Source: Nanoperiomorbus sp963544155 | GTDB taxonomy: Bacteria > Patescibacteriota > Saccharimonadia > Saccharimonadales > Saccharimonadaceae | NCBI GenBank assembly: GCA_963544155.1 | Contig: CAUUDW010000020.1 | Span: 1-5,383 of the forward strand | DNA length: 5,383 nt | Direction: 5' to 3' | Part shown: positions 1 through 5,383 of the stretch, piece after piece | Numbering within the stretch: the stretch's first letter is position 1 | Layout of the letters: every line of letters starts with the position of its first letter | Position numbers and translations under genes: made by a program | The notes under the pieces: generated by a model | Database searches by the model: none | What the model was told of the DNA's origin: nothing | Seen by the model: the letters and a program-made list of their open reading frames with translations, nothing else

Positions 1-55
1 AGCCAGAAGCCAGAAGCCAGAAGCCAGAAGCCAGAAGCCAGAAGCCAGAAGCCAG
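1..55 (+). repeat. 7-bp tandem repeat (AGCCAGA), 7 full copies plus a partial copy
   Basis: Seven perfect head-to-tail copies of AGCCAGA fill positions 1-49, and a further AGCCAG lies at 50-55. The array may continue beyond the left edge. Because 7 is not a multiple of 3, the unit cycles through all frames and encodes the heptapeptide SQKPEAR (or a rotation of it) in each frame, with no stop. Immediately after the array, frame 2 stops at 74-76 (TAG) and frame 3 at 81-83 (TAA). Only frame 1 stays open, through to 993. Gain or loss of one unit would therefore switch the downstream methylase on or off if translation starts upstream of the array. Confidence 0.97.
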
Positions 56-993
56 CTTCGCTCAGTCTGCCGTTAGCCCGTAAGGTTAAGCGAGCTAGCC
101 CGGCGCATTCATTATCAAGCCAAACCAAGACTAAGCCTAAGCAAAAGCCCGCCGATGAATTATCGGCGGGCTTGGGTGCGGCCGAGGCTAGCAGTGTTAA
201 GTCAAAGGTTCAGGCTAAGTCCAAACCTAAACCTAAATCTAAATCTAAATCTGACCATAACTCGGCGCAAGTAGAATCCCAGTCTCAAAGTCAAGCCAAG
301 CCCACGACTAAACTCAAGCCAAGGACTAGTCCGGCGGTCGGGAGGCTAATCAAATCAAAACGCCGGGTGAAAGACTTCGGCGAGGTCTTCACGCCCGAGT
401 CTATCGTGCAGCAGATGTGCGATCTCTGTGAGCCGGATATTTCCGCTATAGACAAGAAGGTCTTTGAGCCGACTTGCGGTAATGGTAATTTCTTAGTCGA
501 GATCCTGCGCCGTAAGCTGCGAAGAATTAACCAAGTAGATAATCCTCGTTTTGACCTGGAGGTGATCTGGTCGCTATCAAATATCTATGGTGTCGACATC
601 CAGCCGGACAATGTACAGGAAGCTCGCCAACGACTGGAGGGTGTTGCGCTGGATTTTGTTACTAAATACCGAGGTTCTACTCTCACCCGCTCTACTATCG
701 CCGCTATCCTCGAGGTCACTATCGTAGTCGGTGATACTCTGCGGGATAAAGATGTACTCCATTTCTATGACTTCCAGCCAAATTTTGACACGAGCAGTTT
801 TGAAGTGACCAAGTACTCACTGAGGGATATTGAGCGAGACTATGCTAACTGTCGCCGGATTAGCTTGGCGGACGTGAGCGATGGTATTGCCGGGATTTTT
901 TCTCCGTCCGGTAAGCCGAAGAGTAAGCCTAAGCCACTGCGTAGTCCGAGACACAATTCACAGCTAATGTTGCTAAAAGGGATAAGCAAGTGA
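1..993 (+). CDS. N6-adenine DNA methyltransferase-like subunit lacking NPPY, 5' end probably outside the window
   Basis: The frame is open from position 1 to TGA at 991-993 (330 codons visible). No ATG or GTG lies in frame in the first 300 bases. A TTG at 172 is the earliest conventional start, but it sits on the 3' arm of a hairpin, has no Shine-Dalgarno, and the same Lys/Ser/Pro-rich composition continues upstream of it, so I treat the gene as 5'-partial. Counting from position 1, residues 1 to ~115 are low complexity (SQKPEAR heptads, KPKSKSKS, SQSQSQ). The core then shows motif X (FGEVFTPESIV, 376-408), motif I (FEPTCGNGNF, 466-495) and motif II (IYGVDIQPDN, 586-615). GDTL (730-741) is near the motif III position. 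The expected D/NPPY/F is absent; the chain reads HFYDFQPNF there. A second KPKSKPKP tail ends the protein. I infer a SAM-binding partner of the next gene's product, and catalysis by it alone is doubtful. Confidence 0.8.
   Translation, partial: SQKPEARSQKPEARSQKPASLSLPLARKVKRASPAHSLSSQTKTKPKQKPADELSAGLGAAEASSVKSKVQAKSKPKPKSKSKSDHNSAQVESQSQSQAKPTTKLKPRTSPAVGRLIKSKRRVKDFGEVFTPESIVQQMCDLCEPDISAIDKKVFEPTCGNGNFLVEILRRKLRRINQVDNPRFDLEVIWSLSNIYGVDIQPDNVQEARQRLEGVALDFVTKYRGSTLTRSTIAAILEVTIVVGDTLRDKDVLHFYDFQPNFDTSSFEVTKYSLRDIERDYANCRRISLADVSDGIAGIFSPSGKPKSKPKPLRSPRHNSQLMLLKGISK
145..173. repeat. Perfect 12-bp inverted repeat (terminator-like hairpin)
   Basis: AAGCCCGCCGAT (145-156) pairs perfectly with ATCGGCGGGCTT (162-173) around the 5-nt loop GAATT. 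The GC-rich stem resembles an intrinsic terminator, but the 3' tail on the + strand is only CTTGGG. On the - strand the stem is followed by TTTT, a weak U-tract. It lies inside the stop-free low-complexity part of the first gene and would be read as KPADELSAGL. It may be a decayed terminator captured into the frame, an attenuator or leader hairpin, or a small palindromic repeat. Confidence 0.9.
217..252 (+). repeat. Hexanucleotide tandem repeat encoding Lys-Pro/Lys-Ser
   Basis: Six consecutive 6-bp units: AAGTCC, AAACCT twice, then AAATCT three times. They encode KS-KP-KP-KS-KS-KS. The period is a multiple of three, so length changes here would alter linker length and not the frame, unlike the 7-bp array upstream. 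It belongs to the basic, disordered N-terminal tail of the methyltransferase-like protein. Confidence 0.93.
975..982 (+). promoter_or_regulatory. Shine-Dalgarno for the restriction/helicase gene
   Basis: AAAAGGGA lies within the last codons of the first gene, 8 nt before the GTG at 990-992. The GTG overlaps the first gene's TGA (GTGA, 990-993). This site decides the GTG start and points to translational coupling, so any frameshift in the first gene could also reduce expression of the second. Confidence 0.7.
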
Positions 994-3900
994 AAGACGA
1001 TAAGAGGCAGATCAAGACTACTAGACCGGTCTATCCGCAGATTTATGCCTATACCCTACCCGAGCGAGTGCAGAATATGGGTTGGCAAAAGATTGGCTAT
1101 ACCGAGCAAGCGGACGTCCGTAAAAGGATAGAACAGCAAGTTCACACCGCCGGTATCAACGAGAGGTACGAGCTACTCTGGAGTGCTCCGGCCTTCTATC
1201 TGCCTCATGAACGACACAAGGACTTTAAGGATTATGAACTGCATCGCTACCTGGTTAGGAATAATATTGAGCGCAGCACTGACGATCGGCTGGGGCGGGA
1301 GTGGTTTTATTTCGATGGCACACCCGAACGCTCGAAGCAGCTCTTTGATCAATTCATCAAGCGAGCTATGCCGACTGCTCCATCGGATAAAGTGCCCTAT
1401 ACCTTGCGTCGGGAGCAAGCGCAGGCTGTAGAGCAAACACTACGCTATATTCAAGACAATCGGACGGTTGACTTCGCTGAGCCTAATCCTCGGGCGCAGT
1501 ATCTCTGGAATGCCAAACCTCGCTTCGGCAAGACTCTGACGACTTATGATCTGATAAAGCGGCTTGGCGCCAGGAGTGTACTGATCGTCACTAATCGTCC
1601 GGCGATCGCCGATTCGTGGCACGGCGATTATCGACGATTTGTCGAGGGCTATTATTTTATTTCTGAGACCGGTCTGATCAGAGACGAGGCGATGACTCGT
1701 GCGGAGTATCTTGAAATCCCGGGCCAGGATAAGAAGCAGATCACCTTTCTCAGCTTGCAGGATCTCAAGGGTGCTAGGGCCTTTGGCGGTAAGTACGACA
1801 AACTGGAATGGGTCGCTGATTTGGGCTGGGATCTGCTGGTGATTGATGAAGCGCACGAGGGTGTAGATACTCGCAAGACGGACAAGGCTTTCGAGCGGAT
1901 CAAACGCCATTTTACCTTACACCTATCCGGCACACCATTCAAAGCACTGGCAGACAATAAGTTCGCCGGCGACCAGATTTTTAACTGGTCGTATCTGGAC
2001 GAGCAAAAGGCTAAGGAGGCAGAATTAGCGGCCGATAATGAAGCGGGTGTTCATACCGACATGCCGGATCTACGTCTTTTTAACTATAAGATATCAGAGA
2101 CAACGGTAGACACTATCAACGAGGGTGTGGAGATCAATGGCAAGCGGGTCGCTCCGGCGTCTGACCTGAATGAGTTCTTCCGAGCGGGTGGTAACGGTAA
2201 ATTTGTTTACGAGGCGGAGGTGCGACATTTTCTTGACCTACTCACTACTAATGAAAAGTACCCCTTCTCTACCCCGGCATTGAGAGATGAGCTAAGGCAT
2301 ACTTTTTGGCTGGTTGGTAATCGGGTTAACTCGGCTAAAGCGATGGAAAAGCTCTTGCGCCGACACCCTGTCTTTTGCCAATACAAGATCGTGCTGGCAG
2401 CCGGCGATGGTAAAAGCCTGTCTGATGACGACGAAGTGACTGAGGAGATGCAAGATACCGCCCGAAACGAACGCTCGATTGAGAAGGTCAGACAAGCTAT
2501 TGCCAAGCACGACAAGACCATTACCTTGTCGGTCGGACAGCTGACTACCGGCGTAACAATCAAGGAGTGGTCGGCGGTGCTAATGCTCTCGGATATCAAG
2601 CAGGAGACGCTCTACACCCAAGCGATTTTTCGGGCGCAGAACCCGTACCAATATGTCGATGCTCAGGGTGTGCTGCATCGTAAACAGTCTGCTTATGTTT
2701 TCGATTTCTCGCTGGCTCGGGTGCTTGAGGTGTATGACAAGTTTGCTAATTCGCTTAACGAAGTGGGGGCGACCGGCAAGATTACTGAGGTTTGCCGTCG
2801 TGAGAATGTCGGACAATTGCTTAATTTCTTCCCTGTAATATCGGAGGATGATGAAGGTAGAATGGTTGAGCTAAGCGCCGGCGATGTGCTGACCTTGCCA
2901 AAAGCTCGGATGGCGGTAGATGTGGTCAAGCACCGCTTCATCACTAACCTACTCTTTAAGGATATCGGCGTAGTCTACAATATCCCCGCTGAAGTGATGC
3001 GCCTAGCTAACAAGCTGAGCAATACCACCGATACGGGTAAGATTGCTAATAAGAACCGAGAGGATGTCAGACCTGATCCGGATAGAGGCGAGCGTACTCG
3101 GCGACGCATTAATCTCAACCGTCGGGCAATCTTTGGCGAGAAGATATATGGCGAACAGCTGGAGCAGATTTTGGACGATGCTCGACAATCCACCCCGGAC
3201 GATTTCGGGCGGACTTTTACCGACAAGGTGATGGACGGAGCGGTCGAGCCATTGATTAGCAAATGGATCGACACTTACAGCCCGAGTAAGACCGATCAGA
3301 CCGAGATTCGTCAGAGCTATACTAGCAAGATTAAGCAAGTGGCGCAAGAATACTCCAGCTCAGATCAGGCTCCGGCGGACGCTAAACGCCTAGTCGAGGC
3401 GACAGCAGATATCATCGAGACCGACCTGCCTCGTGACATGGTTGACGAACGGGAGGAGGCCGAGTACGAGCGAGAGGAGAAGTCTGACCTGGATATCATT
3501 CGGAGCAAGCTTCGCACTTTTACCAGAGCTATCCCCAGTTTCGTTATGGCGTCCAGCCACCCTAGTGAACTGAATATCGATAATATTGAGACGGTGGTAA
3601 ATGATGACGACTTCAGCGGCTTCTTTACCGATAAAGAGGTACTAGCTAGAGGTGAAAAGTTTACTAAAGATGATTTTCGTGTTTTGCGAGATGGTGGCGA
3701 CTATGAGGAGAACGGCGTGACCAAGCACTTTGACGGTTTCTTTGATAAATATGTCTTTAACGCCTCTATCCAGGAGTTCGCTAAGAAGCGTCGTGATCTG
3801 GCTGATTATCTGCGGGTCGATCGACGAGAAGATATCTTTAGCTATATCCCACCCCAGCGGAGTAATCAGATCTTTACGCCTAGACGAGTGGTCAATCGGA

Positions 3901-5234
3901 TGCTTGATATCCTTGAGCAGTATAATCCGGGTGTATTCAGCGACCCTACCCTGACTTTCTGCGACCTGTACGTCAAGAGTGGATTGTACTTGGCTGAGAC
4001 TGCTAAGCGCCTGTTCAAGGGTCTGGTGGATGCTATCCCTGATGAAAGCACCAGGATCAAACACATCTTTGAGAGGCAACTATACGGCTTCGCCCCGACG
4101 AGGATCATTGCCGATATTGCTCGGAATTATGTCTATGGCAGCTACCCCGTCTCTAGTGACAATCTAGTGCAACGTGATTTGACTGACGACTTTAGGAAAG
4201 GAGAAAACTTAGATATGAAATTTGACGTAGTCATCGGCAACCCGCCGTATCAAGAAGGTAATTATCAGATTTATTCCGACTTTTATCTACAGGCTAGAAA
4301 ATGTGCCAATAATATCTGTATGATTTTTCCGTCTGGTTGGCAGCAAGTGAAGACAACTAATGGTCTTGGTAAACTAAATAAATCAGAGGTTAAGCATGAC
4401 AAGCAAATCATTAGCATAGATAATAGACAAAACGTGTTTGATAACGTGGCGGGTGCGGAATGGACGAATATAATTTGCTGGAGAAGATTCTACGACAATG
4501 GCTTAAACGGAAAGCAGTTGGTATACACTGAAGGTGCTAACCCCGTTAAGATCCAATTACCGTTGACAAAGAATGATATTGAGAAGCCCGAAGAGATTTT
4601 GTCGGTAGTGGATAAAGTTGATCTACAATCCGAACCAAAGGTTTTATCAATAGGGTCAGCCTCGAAGCCGTATGGCTTCCGGGCTGACCCTATTGATAAT
4701 CCAGCAAAGTACAATCTGACCGTGTCGAATGTGCGCACTCCTACTCATAGCATAAGGCTCTTTGGTAACAAAGCAAGGAAGCGGAGCCATGTATTTATTG
4801 AAAGAAGCAAACTTATCAAAGAAAGTCCTATGTTGGAGAAGTATAAATTGTTTGTCCCAAAAGCTTGGGGCAATATGGACGAAAGAAGCGGGTATATCGG
4901 CGGATCTTTCTCAGAGATATTGGTAGCAGACCCCTTGGACTGTTGTTCGGAAATGTATATTGAGTTTGGTCCGTTCAAGACAAAAGGTGAAGCCGAGAAT
5001 GCTAAAAAGTATTTCTATACCAAGTTCTTCCGAGCTGTTTTCTACCGAGATAAGATCTCGCAAAATACTGCCAAGGAAACATATCGGAGTATTCCCCTGC
5101 AGGACTTCACCGCTGATTCAGATATCGACTGGGCCAAATCAATTCCTGAGATTGATCGACAGCTGTATAATAAATATGGACTTGATGACAGAGAAATCTG
5201 CTTCATTGAGGAAAAAGTGAAAGAGATGGAGTAA
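990..5234 (+). CDS. Single-chain restriction enzyme: GIY-YIG-like nuclease, SF2 helicase, adenine methyltransferase, specificity domain
   Basis: The protein has 1414 residues. Residues ~15-110 resemble a GIY-YIG/T5orf172 nuclease: IYAYTL (18-23), KIGYT (34-38), Arg44/Arg46, DYELH (81-85), EWFYF (104-108). Residues ~135-620 are an SF2 ATPase: variant Walker A KPRFGKT (176-182), DEAH box VIDEAHE (284-290), SGTP (313-316), motif V-like TTGVTIKEW (519-527), motif VI-like QAIFRAQNP (544-552). Residues ~690-950 are charged and probably mostly helical, a likely coupler. The methyltransferase follows: motif X-like NQIFTPRRVV (959-968), degenerate motif I FCDLYVKSGLYLAE (990-1003), intact motif IV VIGNPPYQ (1081-1088). 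Residues ~1170-1370 are the probable target-recognition region, with KPYGF (1226-1230), KYKLFVPKAWG (1284-1294) and AENAKKYFYTKFFR (1335-1348). PLQDF and a conserved-looking QLYNKYGLDD...FIEE tail end it. The GTG start is supported by the upstream AAAAGGGA. The order parallels Type ISP enzymes, with a different nuclease fold. Inferred role: site-specific cleavage of unmodified foreign DNA after ATP-driven translocation. The recognition site cannot be read from sequence. Confidence 0.92.
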   Translation: MKDDKRQIKTTRPVYPQIYAYTLPERVQNMGWQKIGYTEQADVRKRIEQQVHTAGINERYELLWSAPAFYLPHERHKDFKDYELHRYLVRNNIERSTDDRLGREWFYFDGTPERSKQLFDQFIKRAMPTAPSDKVPYTLRREQAQAVEQTLRYIQDNRTVDFAEPNPRAQYLWNAKPRFGKTLTTYDLIKRLGARSVLIVTNRPAIADSWHGDYRRFVEGYYFISETGLIRDEAMTRAEYLEIPGQDKKQITFLSLQDLKGARAFGGKYDKLEWVADLGWDLLVIDEAHEGVDTRKTDKAFERIKRHFTLHLSGTPFKALADNKFAGDQIFNWSYLDEQKAKEAELAADNEAGVHTDMPDLRLFNYKISETTVDTINEGVEINGKRVAPASDLNEFFRAGGNGKFVYEAEVRHFLDLLTTNEKYPFSTPALRDELRHTFWLVGNRVNSAKAMEKLLRRHPVFCQYKIVLAAGDGKSLSDDDEVTEEMQDTARNERSIEKVRQAIAKHDKTITLSVGQLTTGVTIKEWSAVLMLSDIKQETLYTQAIFRAQNPYQYVDAQGVLHRKQSAYVFDFSLARVLEVYDKFANSLNEVGATGKITEVCRRENVGQLLNFFPVISEDDEGRMVELSAGDVLTLPKARMAVDVVKHRFITNLLFKDIGVVYNIPAEVMRLANKLSNTTDTGKIANKNREDVRPDPDRGERTRRRINLNRRAIFGEKIYGEQLEQILDDARQSTPDDFGRTFTDKVMDGAVEPLISKWIDTYSPSKTDQTEIRQSYTSKIKQVAQEYSSSDQAPADAKRLVEATADIIETDLPRDMVDEREEAEYEREEKSDLDIIRSKLRTFTRAIPSFVMASSHPSELNIDNIETVVNDDDFSGFFTDKEVLARGEKFTKDDFRVLRDGGDYEENGVTKHFDGFFDKYVFNASIQEFAKKRRDLADYLRVDRREDIFSYIPPQRSNQIFTPRRVVNRMLDILEQYNPGVFSDPTLTFCDLYVKSGLYLAETAKRLFKGLVDAIPDESTRIKHIFERQLYGFAPTRIIADIARNYVYGSYPVSSDNLVQRDLTDDFRKGENLDMKFDVVIGNPPYQEGNYQIYSDFYLQARKCANNICMIFPSGWQQVKTTNGLGKLNKSEVKHDKQIISIDNRQNVFDNVAGAEWTNIICWRRFYDNGLNGKQLVYTEGANPVKIQLPLTKNDIEKPEEILSVVDKVDLQSEPKVLSIGSASKPYGFRADPIDNPAKYNLTVSNVRTPTHSIRLFGNKARKRSHVFIERSKLIKESPMLEKYKLFVPKAWGNMDERSGYIGGSFSEILVADPLDCCSEMYIEFGPFKTKGEAENAKKYFYTKFFRAVFYRDKISQNTAKETYRSIPLQDFTADSDIDWAKSIPEIDRQLYNKYGLDDREICFIEEKVKEME
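4197..4217 (+). promoter_or_regulatory. Possible internal ribosome binding site and ATG within the large gene
   Basis: AAAGGAG (4197-4203) is a strong match to the anti-Shine-Dalgarno sequence. It is followed 11 nt later by an in-frame ATG (4215-4217, Met1076) reading MKFDVVIGNPPYQ. Initiation here would give a 339-residue product with motif IV plus the specificity region. The spacing is on the long side, and purine-rich coding sequence (Arg-Lys-Gly-Glu) can mimic such a site by chance. Confidence 0.25.
4644..4699. repeat. 56-nt near-perfect palindrome inside the specificity domain
   Basis: An 18-bp perfect outer stem pairs 4644-4661 (TTATCAATAGGGTCAGCC) with 4682-4699. Inside it are one T-G wobble (4662/4681), one C-C mismatch (4663/4680) and a 6-bp inner stem, GAAGCC (4664-4669) with GGCTTC (4674-4679), around the loop GTAT. 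It is translated in frame as residues 1219 to ~1236, covering KPYGF. Because of the symmetry, the opposite strand encodes almost the same peptide (LSIGSARKPYGFEADPID against LSIGSASKPYGFRADPID). It does not look like a transcription terminator, being inside a gene without a T-tract. Confidence 0.97.
5228..5231 (+). promoter_or_regulatory. Shine-Dalgarno for the NUDIX gene
   Basis: GGAG in the last sense codons of the restriction gene lies 4 nt before the ATG at 5236. The spacing is short, but with stop and start separated by one base (TAA-A-ATG) coupled re-initiation is likely. No promoter or terminator separates the two genes. Confidence 0.5.
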
Positions 5235-5235
5235 A

Positions 5236-5383
5236 ATGGCTAAGACCATCGTTTGTAAAGACGTTTACGGTAATCAATACACCGTTCCCGTTGACGAGCT
5301 GAATATTCGTGTGGGCGTGTATGCAGTTATTATTGAGGATAATAAGATTCTTTTGACTCGGCAATGGGATGGTTATAGCTTGA
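5236..5383 (+). CDS. NUDIX hydrolase, N-terminal part (truncated by window end)
   Basis: ATG at 5236 opens a frame that runs off the window after 49 codons. The visible part ends in VGVYAVIIEDNKILLTRQWDGYSL, given here in two pieces: VGVYAVIIEDNKILL, then TRQWDGYSL. This is the typical first beta-strand region of a NUDIX fold, which normally leads straight into PGG and the Nudix box (GX5EX7REUXEEXGU). The box itself lies beyond the edge, so the metal-binding glutamates and the substrate cannot be judged. Family members hydrolyse nucleoside diphosphates linked to another group. It starts one base after the restriction gene, so it is probably co-transcribed. A functional link to the restriction system is not shown, and it may simply be the next gene in a compact genome. 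Confidence 0.8.
   Translation, partial: MAKTIVCKDVYGNQYTVPVDELNIRVGVYAVIIEDNKILLTRQWDGYSL

Noticed and set aside
1..55. The repeat array as a CRISPR or centromere-like iteron array
   Set aside because: The unit is 7 bp with no spacers, and the array lies in an open frame; it is a simple sequence repeat.
172..174. TTG as the start of the methylase-like gene
   Set aside because: No Shine-Dalgarno, located in the hairpin arm, and the same frame and composition continue upstream.
340..369. GGGAGG (340-345) followed by GTG at 367 as an internal start just before the methylase core
   Set aside because: The gap is 21 nt, too long for normal initiation, and the start would leave little sequence before motif X.
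991..993. TGA as a sense codon (recoded genetic code), joining the two genes
   Set aside because: The GTGA overlap with a good ribosome site is a normal gene junction, and no other in-frame TGA is needed to read the large gene.
1022..1033. Perfect 12-bp palindrome TAGACCGGTCTA near the start of the large gene, as an operator
   Set aside because: About one such 12-bp palindrome is expected by chance in a window of this length, and no regulator gene is present.
1440..1910. 156-codon antisense open frame opposite the helicase domain
   Set aside because: Composition is a shadow of the sense codons, there is no recognisable domain, and it opposes conserved helicase motifs.
3957..4000. Degenerate motif I (CDLYVKSG) as evidence of a pseudogene
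   Set aside because: The 1414-codon frame is intact, the surrounding motifs are conserved, and I recall this variant as typical of the family.
3642..4079. 145-codon antisense open frame opposite the coupler/methylase region
   Set aside because: No domain or ribosome site seen, and the sense strand is clearly coding here.
4490..4738. Antisense open frame containing SIGSARKPYGFEADPID, as a genuine small gene
   Set aside because: The resemblance to the sense protein is fully explained by the palindrome at 4644-4699.

Overview
The window carries most of one restriction-modification (defence) operon, all on the + strand, followed by the start of a NUDIX hydrolase gene. No rRNA, tRNA, CRISPR array or insertion sequence is visible. 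The genes are packed tightly: a 4-nt GTGA overlap, then a 1-nt gap. The standard genetic code fits. GC is about 45-50% in most hand-counted blocks. The combination resembles what I remember from Patescibacteria/Saccharibacteria-type genomes, and from some Firmicutes and Actinobacteria that carry the same restriction family. The sequence alone does not settle the taxon.

Layout. Positions 1-55 are seven perfect copies plus a partial copy of a 7-bp repeat (AGCCAGA). They lie at the head of a frame that is open from the window edge to 993, so the first gene is probably cut by the edge. Its first ~115 codons are a Lys/Ser/Pro/Gln-rich low-complexity tail containing a perfect 12-bp hairpin (145-173) and a hexanucleotide repeat (217-252). 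An N6-adenine methyltransferase-like core follows, with motifs X, I and II but no NPPY motif. The second gene (990-5234, 1414 aa) is a single-chain restriction enzyme. In order it has a GIY-YIG/T5orf172-like nuclease domain, an SF2 DEAH helicase/translocase, a long helical charged coupler, a methyltransferase domain with NPPY but a degenerate motif I, and a target-recognition plus C-terminal domain. The third gene (5236 to window end) begins a NUDIX hydrolase.

How it may work. The large protein looks analogous in architecture to Type ISP enzymes (nuclease-translocase-methylase-specificity in one chain), but with a GIY-YIG-type nuclease. The small upstream protein has what the large protein's methylase lacks (a canonical SAM-binding motif I), and the large protein has what the small one lacks (NPPY), which suggests a cooperating pair.

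Three sequence features deserve attention. The 7-bp repeat has stops close behind it in the two other frames, a layout expected of phase-variable genes. A near-perfect palindrome lies inside the specificity region (4644-4699); inverting its centre would change just two residues beside a PYGF motif without breaking the frame. The recognition region also has a local drop in GC, consistent with cassette exchange.
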